DNA of 64,000 bases, taken from positions 186,001-250,000 of the forward strand of contig RXJD01000021.1 in NCBI GenBank assembly GCA_003987775.1, read 5' to 3'. This stretch comes from Mycobacterium sp. (GTDB lineage Bacteria > Actinomycetota > Actinomycetes > Mycobacteriales > Mycobacteriaceae). The notes under the pieces were generated by a model. The model was not told the origin of the DNA. It searched no databases and worked only from the letters and a program-made list of their open reading frames with translations. The first letter of the stretch is position 1. Each line of letters begins with the position of its first letter. Positions 10,365 to 20,889 of the stretch are shown here, in pieces. The position numbers and the translations under genes were made by a program.

Positions 10365-11029
10365 TGGTAGATCCCCTCGCGCAGCGCGACGGCGACCGCC
10401 GCGGTGCGGTCGCTGACGCCCAGCTTGCGGTAGATCGAGCGCAGGTGGCTCTTCACCGTCTCGTCACCGATGACGAGTTTGCTGGCAATGCCGCGATTGG
10501 ACAGGCCGGCGACCACGAACGACAGAATCTCGCTCTCCCGCTGGCTCAGTCCCTGGCGTGCTCCCGGCCAAAATTCGTCGCGCTGCAGACGGGCGGCCGT
10601 GTCGGCGGCGCGCGCCGCCAGGCCGGCGTCGATGGCGGTCGAACCACCCTGGACGTACTCGAGTTGGCGCACCAGTTCGTCGCTGCTGATCCCCTTGAGC
10701 AGGTAGCCCGACGCGCCCACCCGCAACGCCTGGAACAGGTACTGCTCGTCTTCGTAAACCGACAGCAGGATCACCTTGGAGGCCGGGTTGCGTTCGCGGA
10801 TCGCGCGACACAGATCCAGCCCGCTGGCACCCTGCATGCGCACGTCGCACAGCACGATATCGGGCTGCAAGCTCTCGATGACGCCGATCGCGTTCTCGGC
10901 GCCGACCGCCTCCCCGACTACTCGCACCCGGTTCTTGAACGACGCGAGCATGGCCTTGAGACCCTCGATGACCATTTCATGGTCGTCCACCAATACGACG
11001 CGAACGGGCGTCGCGGTTACCACCGTCAT
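10361..11029 (-). CDS. NarL/FixJ-type response regulator
   Basis: 222 aa. Receiver domain residues about 9-125 with acidic pair DDHE and phospho-acceptor Asp in PDIVLCDVRM; C-terminal LuxR-type HTH about 160-220 (LSQRESEILSFVVAGLSNRGIASKLVIGDETVKSHLRSIYRKL). Cognate regulator of the kinase gene that overlaps it downstream. It is divergent from rpe, so the 11030-11196 gap could be both its own promoter and a target site. Confidence 0.9.
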   Translation of the reverse strand: MTVVTATPVRVVLVDDHEMVIEGLKAMLASFKNRVRVVGEAVGAENAIGVIESLQPDIVLCDVRMQGASGLDLCRAIRERNPASKVILLSVYEDEQYLFQALRVGASGYLLKGISSDELVRQLEYVQGGSTAIDAGLAARAADTAARLQRDEFWPGARQGLSQRESEILSFVVAGLSNRGIASKLVIGDETVKSHLRSIYRKLGVSDRTAAVAVALREGIYQ

Positions 11030-11196
11030 GCATTAACGATAAAGGCAATAGCAACCTTTTATTCCGTCGAGTGTGAATTGCCCGACGCGACACGCCGGTG
11101 AAACGTCGTGCCTTCCACACTCGCCGGCCGCAACACCCCCGAATTACCCCCGCGATGGGGGATTCGGCGAGCGCCGAGCCACCATAGTTTTGCGGC
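11030..11196. promoter_or_regulatory. Divergent promoter region response regulator / rpe-tkt-cbbY
   Basis: 167-base gap between oppositely oriented operons. An AT-rich patch lies at about 11033-11070 next to the regulator gene (ATTAACGATAAAGG...CCTTTTATT). No confident promoter boxes or palindromes could be assigned. Confidence 0.3.
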
Positions 11197-11895
11197 ATGG
11201 AGGTGGTGCAGGTGATGGACCCAGTCTTGGTCGCGTCGGTGCTACCGGCGGACTTCGCCGAACTCGGTCGCGACGTGGCAGAGATCGAGAACGCGGGCGT
11301 CGACCGCATCCAATGGGATGTGATGGACGGCCGGTTCGTGCCGAACCTGACGTTCGGGCCCGACGTGATCGCCGCCTGCCGCGACATCGTGACGATGGGA
11401 TTCGAGGCGCACCTGATGGTCGAGGATCCCGACCCGATGTTGCCGCGCTGGGTGGAGGCGGGCTGCGGGATCGTCATCGTGCATGCCGAAGCGTGCCGGC
11501 ACCTGCATCGCACCCTGTCCAGCATCCGCGACCTCGGCGCCCGCGCGGGCGTGGCGCTCAACCCCGCCACTCCCCTGGCCTCGGTCGTCGACGTCCTCGA
11601 CATCACCGACCTGCTGTTGATCATGACCGTCAACCCGGGATTCGGCGGGCAACGCTATCTGACCGGCATGGAGCCCAAGATCGCCGCTGCCAGAGCCGAA
11701 ATCGACAGCCGCGGACTGGAAATCGAGCTCGAGGTGGACGGCGGTATCGGCCCGTCCACGATCGGCCGGGCCGCGGCGGCCGGGGCCGACGTGTTCTGCG
11801 CCGGTTCCGCTCTGTTCGCCGGTTCCATGCCCGAGCGCGCCGAGGCGCTCCGTGCCGCCGCCCGCCACATCTACGAAAGCCTGGTGACCCGATGA
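11197..11895 (+). CDS. rpe: Ribulose-phosphate 3-epimerase
   Basis: 232 aa TIM-barrel enzyme converting xylulose-5-P and ribulose-5-P during RuBP regeneration. Motifs: SVLPADFAELGRDV, IQWDVMDGRFVPNLTFGP (metal/catalytic Asp and substrate loop), HLMVEDP, ALNPATPL, MTVNPGFGGQ and EVDGGIGPSTI. The ATG at 11197 is used; a second ATG at 11215 (MDPVLVASVLPADF) fits the conserved N-terminus equally well. Its stop overlaps the transketolase start (ATGA), giving a coupled rpe-tkt-cbbY operon. Confidence 0.93.
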   Translation: MEVVQVMDPVLVASVLPADFAELGRDVAEIENAGVDRIQWDVMDGRFVPNLTFGPDVIAACRDIVTMGFEAHLMVEDPDPMLPRWVEAGCGIVIVHAEACRHLHRTLSSIRDLGARAGVALNPATPLASVVDVLDITDLLLIMTVNPGFGGQRYLTGMEPKIAAARAEIDSRGLEIELEVDGGIGPSTIGRAAAAGADVFCAGSALFAGSMPERAEALRAAARHIYESLVTR

Positions 11896-13898
11896 CCATC
11901 GCACCGCTCACCCACGAAACATCCACCCGCACCGACGAATTGGATCAACTCGCGATCAACACGCTGCGGTTCCTGGCCGTCGACGGGGTGCAAGCCGCCA
12001 ACAGCGGCCACCCCGGGTTGCCGTTGGGCACCAGCGCCATCGCGTGGACGCTGTGGTCGCGGCATCTGCGCCACGACCCCGGCGACCCGCGCTGGCCGGA
12101 CCGGGACCGGTTCGTGCTCTCCGCCGGCCACGGCTCGATGCTGCTGTACGCCCTGCTGCACGTCTTCGGATACGACCTGCCGGTCAGCCAACTGCGCAAG
12201 TTCCGTCAACTCGGCTCGGCAACACCCGGCCATCCCGAATACGGCCACACGCCCGGCGTCGAAACCACGACAGGCCCACTGGGACAGGGCATTGCGAACG
12301 CGGTCGGCATGGCGCTGGCCGAACGGATGCTGGCCGCCCGCTGCAACACCGACCAGCACACCGTCGTCGACCACCGCACCTGGGTGCTGGCCGGCGACGG
12401 CGACCTGATGGAGGGCATCAGCCACGAGGCCGCCTCACTGGCCGGACGGCTGCGGTTAAACAAGCTGATCGTGATCTTCGACGACAACGACATCACCATC
12501 GACGGTCCGGCCTCGCAGAGTTGCGCCGACAACGTCGAGGGCCGGTTCGCCGCCTACGGGTGGCGGGTGCTCAATGTTGCCGACGGCAACGACGTGCCGG
12601 CCCTGGACCGGGCGTTCACCGAGGCGACCGACGGGGATGGCCGGCCCACCTTCGTCCGGGTGCGTACCACCATCGGCTACGGTGCTCCCGGGGTCGAGGG
12701 AACCTCGAAAGCCCATGGCAGCCCGTTGGGTTCGAGCGTGATCCAGGCGATGCGCACCCGTCTGGACTGGCCAGACGAGCAGTTCCACGTGCCGCTCGCG
12801 GTGGGCGCGGCGGCGGCCGTGGCGGCCGCGCGCGGTGCCCGGGCGCACGCGCAGTGGGCCCAGACGCACGCCGCGTGGCAGGTCGACCATCCGCAGCTGT
12901 CCGCGGATTTCCCGCTGGACTGCATTCCGGTGGCCGACGATCTGTCGGTGCTGACGCCGCTGGCCGATGGTGCTGCCGCGGGCGGAAAGTCGGCGACCCG
13001 CAAGGCCTCCGGCAAGGCGCTCAATGCGCTGGCCGCGGTCTATCCGGGCCTTATCGGGGGGTCGGCGGACCTGGCCGCCTCGACCAACACCGCCATTCCG
13101 GGCGGCGATGTCACACCGGACGACTTCAGCGGCCGCACCATTCATTTCGGGATCCGCGAGCACGCGATGGCGGCGGTGATGAACGGCATCGCCCTGCACG
13201 GCGGGCTGCGGCCGTTCGGCAGCACCTTCCTGGTGTTCGCCGACTATCTGCGCCCGGCCCTGCGGCTTTCGGCGCTGATGAAGCTGCCGGTGGTGTATGT
13301 GTTCACCCATGACTCGGTGCATGTCGGTGAGGACGGTCCCACACATCAGCCCATCGAGCAGCTGGAATCCTTGAGACTCATCCCCGGACTGACCGTGCTG
13401 CGGCCGGCCGACTCCGCCGAGACCGCACTGGCGTGGCAGATCGCGGCGGACAACACCGACGGCCCAACGGTGTTGGTGCTCAGCCGGCAGGACCTGCCGG
13501 AGCTCGGTGGCTCGGGCCTGGACGACATCCGCCAGTACGGCATGCGGGTGGTGCGGCCCGTCGCCGACACCCCGCATGTGATGCTGGCGGCCAGCGGCTC
13601 TGAGGTCGCGCTGGCGATGCAGGCCGCAGAACTGTTGGCCGAGCGCGGGATCGCCGCGATCGTGGTGTCGGTGATGTGGCGGGAACGAATCGCGGCGTTG
13701 CCGGATCTGCCGGTGGTGTGGATCGAGGCCGGGGTGACCACCGGCTGGCGGGCCCTGGCCAGACCGTTTGACGCGGTGATCGGCATCGAGCGATTCGGCG
13801 CCAGTGGACCGGGACCGGAGGTCGCCGCACACCTGGGCCTGACGGCGACCGCGGTCGCCGAGGCGGCGCTGCACAGCATCGCCCGAGCGTCCGGGTGA
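11892..13898 (+). CDS. tkt: Transketolase (Calvin-cycle copy)
   Basis: 668 aa thiamine-diphosphate enzyme interconverting sugar phosphates for RuBP regeneration. Motifs: ANSGHPGLPLGTS near residue 35, the TPP/metal site GDGDLMEGISHEA ... FDDNDITIDG (about 175-210), pyrimidine domain IREHAMAAVMNGIALHGG and HDSVHVGEDGPTHQPIEQL. Start at 11892 overlaps rpe by 4 bases; longer in-frame reading upstream is rpe shadow. Family length is normal (about 660-700). Confidence 0.95.
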   Translation: MTIAPLTHETSTRTDELDQLAINTLRFLAVDGVQAANSGHPGLPLGTSAIAWTLWSRHLRHDPGDPRWPDRDRFVLSAGHGSMLLYALLHVFGYDLPVSQLRKFRQLGSATPGHPEYGHTPGVETTTGPLGQGIANAVGMALAERMLAARCNTDQHTVVDHRTWVLAGDGDLMEGISHEAASLAGRLRLNKLIVIFDDNDITIDGPASQSCADNVEGRFAAYGWRVLNVADGNDVPALDRAFTEATDGDGRPTFVRVRTTIGYGAPGVEGTSKAHGSPLGSSVIQAMRTRLDWPDEQFHVPLAVGAAAAVAAARGARAHAQWAQTHAAWQVDHPQLSADFPLDCIPVADDLSVLTPLADGAAAGGKSATRKASGKALNALAAVYPGLIGGSADLAASTNTAIPGGDVTPDDFSGRTIHFGIREHAMAAVMNGIALHGGLRPFGSTFLVFADYLRPALRLSALMKLPVVYVFTHDSVHVGEDGPTHQPIEQLESLRLIPGLTVLRPADSAETALAWQIAADNTDGPTVLVLSRQDLPELGGSGLDDIRQYGMRVVRPVADTPHVMLAASGSEVALAMQAAELLAERGIAAIVVSVMWRERIAALPDLPVVWIEAGVTTGWRALARPFDAVIGIERFGASGPGPEVAAHLGLTATAVAEAALHSIARASG

Positions 13899-13901
13899 CG
13901 T

Positions 13902-14630
13902 GTGGTGCTGCAAGCGGTCATTTTCGACGTCGACGGGACGCTGGCCGATACCGAACGCAACGGTCATCGGCTGGCGTTCAACGACGCATTCGCCAAACAC
14001 GGCCTTGACATCGTCTGGACGCCAGAGGTGTACGGCCGGCTGCTGGCGATCGCGGGTGGGCGCCGTCGTATCACGCATGACCTGCGAATGCGAGGATTCG
14101 GTACCCGCGCCGGGCGATTGGCCGAGGACGTCCACCGCACCAAGACGGCACTGTTCACCATGCGCGTCCTCAACGGTGCGATCTGCGGGCGGCCCGGGCT
14201 GTCGAAGCTGATCACTGATCTACACACCTCCGGTGTCCGCGTGGGGATAGCCACAACCGGCCGCAAGCGCTGGGTCGAACCATTGGTCCGGCACGTGGTG
14301 GGTGATGGTGTCGCGGAGGTGATCGTCACCGGAGACGACGTCGACCGGCTCAAACCCGACCCCGAGGCCTACCTGACGGCGCTGGATCGGTTGGGTCTGC
14401 CCGCCGAAGATGTTCTGGCGGTTGAAGACTCGTCGATCGGCCTGCGGGCGGCCCGAGGCGCCGGACTGGCCACCCTGGTGGTGACCAACGGCTACACCGT
14501 CGATCAGGACTTCACCGGCGCGGCGGCGGTGCGGACCGGGTTCGACCAACCCGGACAGTTGCTGGCGCAGGGCTGCCGCGAGGTGCACGGTCAGTGGTGG
14601 GCGGCGCGCGTCGGGGGCCGCCGACAGTGA
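13902..14630 (+). CDS. cbbY: HAD-family phosphatase, CbbY-like
   Basis: 242 aa from GTG 13902, three bases after tkt. HAD motifs: nucleophile FDVDGTLADTERNGHRLAFN (residues 7-27), KPDPEAY, and VEDSSIGLRAARGAG. In red-type RuBisCO operons CbbY dephosphorylates xylulose-1,5-bisphosphate, a misfire inhibitor of RuBisCO, so it complements CbbX. The functional call follows from motif match and operon position. Its stop overlaps a hairpin. Confidence 0.88.
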   Translation: MVLQAVIFDVDGTLADTERNGHRLAFNDAFAKHGLDIVWTPEVYGRLLAIAGGRRRITHDLRMRGFGTRAGRLAEDVHRTKTALFTMRVLNGAICGRPGLSKLITDLHTSGVRVGIATTGRKRWVEPLVRHVVGDGVAEVIVTGDDVDRLKPDPEAYLTALDRLGLPAEDVLAVEDSSIGLRAARGAGLATLVVTNGYTVDQDFTGAAAVRTGFDQPGQLLAQGCREVHGQWWAARVGGRRQ

Positions 14631-14672
14631 ATCGCACGACGCTCTGACGGCGCGTCGCGGCGTGGGATTCAC
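14627..14672. terminator. Candidate terminator between convergent cbbY and hypE
   Basis: GTGAATCGCACG at 14627-14638 pairs with CGTGGGATTCAC at 14661-14672 (one mismatch in 12), with additional GC pairing inside. No T-tract. It spans the cbbY stop codon and sits 22 bases before the convergent hypE stop. Confidence 0.45.
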
Positions 14673-14694
14673 ACTCGCCGCGACCACCCCGCAC

Positions 14695-15754
14695 TTAGCA
14701 GATCCGCGGAAGCTGTTCGCCCAGTTGACGTTCGATCACCTGGGTGGTGCCGAATGGTGTCTTGCCCACTACCATGCCCGGATGCTCTGGCACCACACGG
14801 CCGATGATCGCCGCCGCAGCGCCCTCCGGCCGCGCCCGCATCGCCTCCAGCACCGCCTCGCTGTGTGACGGGTCGACGAACGCCACCATCTTGCCCTCGT
14901 TGGCCACTTGCAGCGGGTCCAGTCCCAGGAAGGAACAGGCCGACGACACCGTCTCCGGTACGGGAATGGCGGCCAGGTCCAGCTCGACTCCCACCGATGC
15001 GGCACGGGCGATCTCGATGACCGACGCCACCAGCCCGCCCCGGGTGGGGTCGCGCAAGGTGTGCACGGCAGTTCCCCCGGCCGCCAGCATGGCCGCGACC
15101 AACAGGTGCAGCGGTGCGCTGTCCGTGGTCACCACGGTGCCGAAGTCGATCCCTTCCCGCACGCTCATGATCGCTACACCGTGTTCGCCGAGGTTTCCCG
15201 AGACGAGGATGTGGTCGCCGAGACGGGCCCGCTCGGGTCCGATGTGCACGCCGGCCGGGACGACGCCGACCCCGGCGGTATTGACGAAGAGACCGTCGGC
15301 GCTTCCCTTGGCCACCACTTTGGTGTCTCCGGTGACGATGCCCACTCCCGCACCGGCAGCGGCCTTACCCATGGTCTCCGCGACGGCGCCGAGCACGTCG
15401 AGTTCCAGCCCCTCCTCGAGAATGAACCCGGCCGTCAGCCCCAGCGGTTGGGCTCCGCTGCAGGCCAAGTCGTTGATGGTGCCGTTGACGGCCAAGTCGC
15501 CGATGTTGCCGCCGGGGAAGAAAAGCGGTTGCACCACATAGGAATCCGTGGTGACGGCGATGCGCCCGCCGGCGACGTCGAGCAGGGCCGAGTCGCGTGC
15601 CGCACCGGCCGCGCCGCCGAACGCCGGGAGGAACAGGTTCTCGATCAATTCCTCGGACAGCACGCCGCCGCCTCCGTGACCGAGCACGATGCGTTTGGTC
15701 TCGCGCAACGGCAGCGGGCACACCCAGTCCGCGGGATCGATCGCCACGGGTGGC

Positions 15755-15762
<8 letters not shown>
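14695..15762 (-). CDS. hypE: Hydrogenase maturation factor HypE
   Basis: 355 aa. ATP-dependent dehydration of the thiocarboxamide on its C-terminal Cys to a thiocyanate, the cyanide donor for the Ni-Fe centre. The protein ends PRIC, the diagnostic reactive C-terminal cysteine. PurM/AIR-synthetase-like motifs: [43 protein letters not shown] and GDTKVV. Its start overlaps the hypD stop by 8 bases; last gene of hypF-hypC-hypD-hypE. Confidence 0.96.
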
Positions 15763-16854
<1,092 letters not shown>

Positions 16855-16858
<4 letters not shown>

Positions 16859-17142
16859 GCCGGTTCCCTCCTGCTCTGCCCTGCCACTTGCCCTTCTGAG
16901 CCGGACAGCTCTTCATCGAGTACCCCGAGTTCCTCGAACATGCGCAGCGTTTCCTGAGCCGAGGCCTCATCGAGCCGGGTGATCGCGAATCCCGCGTGCA
17001 CGATCGTGTATTCGCCGATCTGCATATCGGGCAGGTACGCCAGGCACACTGTCTTGGTGGTGCCGCCGAAGTCGACGGTGCACATTCGCGTGCCCGCCTC
17101 CTCCCAGGTCTCGACTACCTTGCCGGGAATTCCGAGACACAT
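16855..17142 (-). CDS. hypC: Hydrogenase maturation chaperone HypC
   Basis: 95 aa. Starts MCLGIPGKV with the essential Cys2 that binds the Fe ligand intermediate, and contains the family segment [22 protein letters not shown]. Start at 17142 is fixed by Cys2 and an AAAGGGGG site 11 bases upstream; upstream in-frame codons are not used. It overlaps the 3' end of hypF by 28 bases and hypD by 4. Confidence 0.95.
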
Positions 17143-19415
17143 ACGCTGGTCCCCCTTTCTTGTTGCTGCGCCGCGATGACGGCCTGACCCAACGCGAGAC
17201 CGCCGTCGTTGCAAGGCAACACCGCGTGCGTCAGTACCTCAAATCCCTTGTCGGCCAATTGACTGCGCAGTCCTTCGCGCAGTATCCGGTTGACGAACAC
17301 ACCACCGGTCAGGCCGACGGTGCTGATCCCGGTCTGGCATACCGCCTGCACGGTCGCCGTGATCACGGCGGCATGGAATCCCGCCGCCAGGTCGGCTGCC
17401 GGTGTGCCCCGGCGTAACGCCCGCACCAGTGCGACGATCAGCGGTGCCGGGTCCAGAACGCCTGCGTCCACGCCGAATTCCAGCGGTACCGCCCGGCCGC
17501 GACGGGCCAGGTGCTCGAGTTCGACGGCCGCCTGCCCCTCGTAGGTGACGTCCTGGCAGACTCCGAGCAGGCTGGCCACCGCATCGAAGAGGCGGCCCAT
17601 GCTGCTGGTCGGGACACACCCGCTGCCCCGGGGTATCTGTTGAGCCAGCACATGGCGCTCCCGGTCGGTCAGACCGTCCACCGCCGGAATGCCGGGCGCC
17701 CAGTCAGTTCCCGTCCGGTGCAGCAGATCAAGCGCGATCCGGCCGGGGCGGCGTACCGCCCCGTCGCCGCCCGGCAGCGCGAACGGTTTGACATGTCCCA
17801 CCCGCGTGAACGACGCAGGGTCGGTGACGATCAGGAATTCGCCACCCCAGATGGATCCGTCCGTCCCGTAGCCGGTGCCGTCGAACGCGACCGCGAGCAT
17901 CGGCGTACCGAGGCGGCCGTGCTCGGCGAGCAACGACACCGCGTGGGCGTGGTGGTGTTGCACCTGCACCAGCGGCCGACCCTGCCGGCGTGCCCAGTTG
18001 GTGGTCGCATAGGCCGGATGCAGATCACAGACAACGGCACCCGGACGGCAGTCGGTCATGAACGCCAAATGGCCAAAGGCCGATTCGAAACAGTCCTGCG
18101 TGCGCGGGTCGGCCATGTCGCCCAGATGCGACGACAGGTGCGCATGGCCGTCGGTGGACATCAGGCAGAAGGTCGTCTTGAGGTCGCCCCCGGTGGCCAG
18201 GATCGGCGTGCGCGTCGTCGTGACCGGTACCGACACCGGCAGCGGCGCATAGCCGCGGGACCGCCGGATCGGCACCACACTCCCGTCTGCGTCGACTGCG
18301 AGCACCGAGTCCTCGCACGGAACGTGAATGGGACGGTCGTGGGTGAGCACCGCGTCGGCGAGCCCGTCGATCCAGCTGAGGTCGGCGTCGCGGAAGACGA
18401 TCGGCGATCCACCGCTGTTGGCGGACGTCATCACCAGCGGCACCGGACCCAGCCTGTCGAACAGCAGATGGTGTAGCGGCGAATACGCCAGCATCACACC
18501 GATTTCGGACAGACCCGGCGCCACCGCGTCTTGCAGCGAACCGTCACGTCCGGACAACAGCACGATCGGTGCGGCGGGCGACCGCAGCAGATTCGCCGCC
18601 TCTCCGTCGACCTCGCAGATGCGTTCAGCCACCGCAATATCAGCCACCATGACCGCAAATGGCTTGGCCGGCCTGGATTTCCGTCGCCGCAGCTCTGAAA
18701 TTGCGGCGGGACTGTCGGCGCGACAGGCGAGGTGGAACCCGCCGATGCCCTTCACCGCGACGATCAGGCCGTCATCGATCGCCGCGGCGGCCGCAGCCAC
18801 CGGATCGTCACCGGCGCCCGGGCCGTGCCACGACAACGTGGGCCCACACTCGGGGCAGGCGATGGTCTGGGCATGGAAGCGGCGGTCGAGCGGGTCGCGG
18901 TATTCCGCCGCGCACCGCTCGCACATCGGGAAGGCCGTCATCGTGGTGGCGGGACGGTCGTAGGGCAGATCGGTGATCACCGTGTAGCGGGGACCGCAGT
19001 TGGTGCACGTGATGAACGGGTGCCCGTGACGACGGTCGCCCGGGTCGCGCAGTTCGCGCAGGCAGTCCTCACAGACCGCGATGTCGGGTGGGACCAGGGT
19101 GCGGCGGTCGCCGCTGCGGCTACCGACGATCCGGAAGCCGGACTCTCCGGTGGGCGCCACCGGGGTGGTGCGGATCGAGTCGATGCGGGCCATCGGCGGC
19201 TGGTCGGTGCTGATCGCGCGCGCCGCGGCATCAACCGCGTCCGGTGGCCCCTCCAGCTCGCAGTGCACCGAACCGGAGTCGTTGTAGACGCAGCCGGACA
19301 GGCCGTGGCGCGCGGCGATGCGCGCGACCGCGGGACGGAATCCGACGCCTTGGACCACGCCCGCAATGTCGAGTCGCAACCGCACGCTCGTCACCGTGCC
19401 ACTCCGACTGCCCAC
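17115..19415 (-). CDS. hypF: Carbamoyltransferase HypF
   Basis: 766 aa enzyme that moves the carbamoyl group of carbamoyl phosphate to HypE. Domains in order: acylphosphatase (GVVQGVGFRPAVARIA, residues about 18-95), two zinc fingers (CEDC...CTNC and CERC...CPEC, about 115-190), YrdC-like adenylation domain (KGIGGFHLACRA), and Kae1-like domain with VQHHHAHAVSLLAEHG and FDGTGYGTDG. GTG start at 19415 has AGGAGG upstream. First gene of the hypFCDE operon, divergent from hypAB. Confidence 0.96.
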   Translation of the reverse strand: MGSRSGTVTSVRLRLDIAGVVQGVGFRPAVARIAARHGLSGCVYNDSGSVHCELEGPPDAVDAAARAISTDQPPMARIDSIRTTPVAPTGESGFRIVGSRSGDRRTLVPPDIAVCEDCLRELRDPGDRRHGHPFITCTNCGPRYTVITDLPYDRPATTMTAFPMCERCAAEYRDPLDRRFHAQTIACPECGPTLSWHGPGAGDDPVAAAAAAIDDGLIVAVKGIGGFHLACRADSPAAISELRRRKSRPAKPFAVMVADIAVAERICEVDGEAANLLRSPAAPIVLLSGRDGSLQDAVAPGLSEIGVMLAYSPLHHLLFDRLGPVPLVMTSANSGGSPIVFRDADLSWIDGLADAVLTHDRPIHVPCEDSVLAVDADGSVVPIRRSRGYAPLPVSVPVTTTRTPILATGGDLKTTFCLMSTDGHAHLSSHLGDMADPRTQDCFESAFGHLAFMTDCRPGAVVCDLHPAYATTNWARRQGRPLVQVQHHHAHAVSLLAEHGRLGTPMLAVAFDGTGYGTDGSIWGGEFLIVTDPASFTRVGHVKPFALPGGDGAVRRPGRIALDLLHRTGTDWAPGIPAVDGLTDRERHVLAQQIPRGSGCVPTSSMGRLFDAVASLLGVCQDVTYEGQAAVELEHLARRGRAVPLEFGVDAGVLDPAPLIVALVRALRRGTPAADLAAGFHAAVITATVQAVCQTGISTVGLTGGVFVNRILREGLRSQLADKGFEVLTHAVLPCNDGGLALGQAVIAAQQQERGTSVCVSEFPAR

Positions 19416-19591
19416 CCGAACCTCCTGAGCAGCAATGGACCCCCGCGCCCACAGGGCTGGCGGCGCGGGCGGTCTCGCTCAGGCTAGACCGGCCCGAAAG
19501 TGCCGACAATCACAATTTCGCACACAAAGTCTGCGTTTTTCCGCACTCAATCTTCGCGACACCGATAACTCCGAGAGGGCAGCATGGTGTA
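19416..19591. promoter_or_regulatory. Divergent hypF / hypA promoter region
   Basis: 176-base gap between hypF (minus) and hypA (plus). The segment at about 19505-19555 is AT-rich for this genome (e.g. CACAATTTCGCACACAAAG, GCGTTTTTCCGC), as expected of promoter DNA. No clear operator palindrome seen, and no copy of the GTGAAC-A-GTTCAC element. Confidence 0.3.
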
Positions 19592-19933
19592 ATGCACGAA
19601 TTGTCGCTCTGCCATGCGATCGCGGGGGTGGTCAAACCGCACGCGGCAGGCCGTCATGTCGATGTGGTCCGGGTGCAGGTCGGCGCGCTGCGTCAAGTGG
19701 TTCCTGAGTCGTTGGAATTCTGCTGGTCGCTGGTCTGTCAACATCTCGACGACACCATGGCCGACACCGCATTGGAGCTCGAACTGGTGGCCGCCGAGGT
19801 GCAGTGCCGGGGCTGCGGATCGCGCTCACAGATCGAGTCACGTTGGTCGGTGTGCTGCCCGGAGTGTGAGAGTGCCGACGTCGAGGTGGTCCGCGGTAAC
19901 GAGTTCCTGGTGACGTCGGTCCAGGTGTCATGA
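19592..19933 (+). CDS. hypA: Nickel insertion chaperone HypA
   Basis: 113 aa. Begins MHELSLCHAI, with the Ni-binding His2 and conserved Glu3. A zinc finger CRGC ... CPEC lies at about residues 70-95. Works with HypB to deliver Ni to the large subunit after Fe(CN)2CO insertion. The start at 19592 is set by the MHE motif; upstream frame is noncoding. Followed by hypB after 12 bases. Confidence 0.95.
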   Translation: MHELSLCHAIAGVVKPHAAGRHVDVVRVQVGALRQVVPESLEFCWSLVCQHLDDTMADTALELELVAAEVQCRGCGSRSQIESRWSVCCPECESADVEVVRGNEFLVTSVQVS

Positions 19934-19945
19934 AAGGTCAAGCAA

Positions 19946-20770
19946 ATGGGTAGATTTCACCGGCACGACGACGGCACCGTGCACAGCCACGAACACGACG
20001 ACCACGATCACCACCATGACCATGACCATGACCATGACCATGACCATGACCATGACCATGACCATGGTGACCACAGCGGTTATTCGACCGGTTCGCAGCG
20101 CATCGAGGTGCTGGAGTCGATCTTCGCCGAGAACGACACCCGCGCCGACATCAATCGCGCGGCGTTCGAAGGCAACGGCATCCGCGCTCTGAACCTGATG
20201 AGCTCACCAGGCTCCGGCAAGACCACGGTGCTGGCCGCCACCCTCGACGAACTGGCCGGCGATCTGGCGGTCGGTGTGATCGAAGGCGACATCGCCACTG
20301 ACCTCGACGCCGCGAAACTCGGCGGCCGCGGCGCCCAGATCTCGCTGCTCAACACCAACAACGGCTTCGGCGGTGAGTGCCACCTCGACGCCCCCATGGT
20401 TAACCGCGCTCTGCAGGGACTCGACCTGCCCCAGCTGGATCTGGTGATCATCGAGAACGTCGGCAACCTGGTCTGCCCGGCCGAATTCGATGTCGGCGAG
20501 CACGCCAAGGCGATGGTCTACTCAGTTACCGAGGGCGAGGACAAGCCGCTGAAGTACCCGGTGATGTTCCGGTCGGTCGACATCGTGCTACTCAACAAGA
20601 TCGACCTGGTTCCTCACCTGGACGCAGACGTCGACACCTACATCGGCCATGTTCGGCAGGTGAATCCGACGGCCACGATTCTGCCGATAAGCGCACGCAC
20701 CGGTGAGGGCATGACGGCATGGTTCGACTGGTTGCGGCAGTTCGCCGGGTTGGGTGCCCGGGCGCGGTGA
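19946..20770 (+). CDS. hypB: Nickel-handling GTPase HypB with His/Asp-rich N-terminus
   Basis: 274 aa SIMIBI-class GTPase that powers nickel delivery. N-terminal metal-binding tail (residues about 5-48) is dominated by alternating His-Asp. GTPase motifs: P-loop SSPGSGKTTVLAATL (about 92-106), GDIATDLDA, NNGFGGECHLDAPMV, ENVGNLVCPAEFDVGE and NKIDLVPHL. The His tail likely stores nickel. Start ATG 19946 has GAAAGG upstream. Last gene before a T-tract terminator. Confidence 0.96.
   Translation: MGRFHRHDDGTVHSHEHDDHDHHHDHDHDHDHDHDHDHDHGDHSGYSTGSQRIEVLESIFAENDTRADINRAAFEGNGIRALNLMSSPGSGKTTVLAATLDELAGDLAVGVIEGDIATDLDAAKLGGRGAQISLLNTNNGFGGECHLDAPMVNRALQGLDLPQLDLVIIENVGNLVCPAEFDVGEHAKAMVYSVTEGEDKPLKYPVMFRSVDIVLLNKIDLVPHLDADVDTYIGHVRQVNPTATILPISARTGEGMTAWFDWLRQFAGLGARAR
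20016..20063. repeat. Hexanucleotide microsatellite in hypB, 8 copies of ATGACC
   Basis: Eight perfect tandem ATGACC units within the hypB reading frame encode the (His-Asp)n tail. Because the unit is 6 bases, copy-number changes keep the frame and would only lengthen or shorten the metal-binding tail. Confidence 0.9.
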
Positions 20771-20865
20771 CGAGCCGCCGCGTGTGAGATTGCCGACGGT
20801 CATCACAGATTCGAAATTCCCGTCCGTTCCGCGGCAAATTCGCTCGCACCCGCCGAAAACTAATC

Positions 20866-20889
20866 GCCCGGCTGGTCCGGGCAATTTTT
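20866..20889 (+). terminator. Intrinsic terminator downstream of hypAB
   Basis: GCCCGG-CTGGT-CCGGGC (20866-20882) forms a 6-bp GC stem with a 5-base loop, directly followed by AATTTTT. This is a classical rho-independent layout, about 95 bases after the hypB stop. Confidence 0.75.

Noticed and set aside
20016..20063. Short tandem repeat considered as CRISPR-like
   Set aside because: Unit is 6 bases without spacers and lies inside the hypB coding frame.
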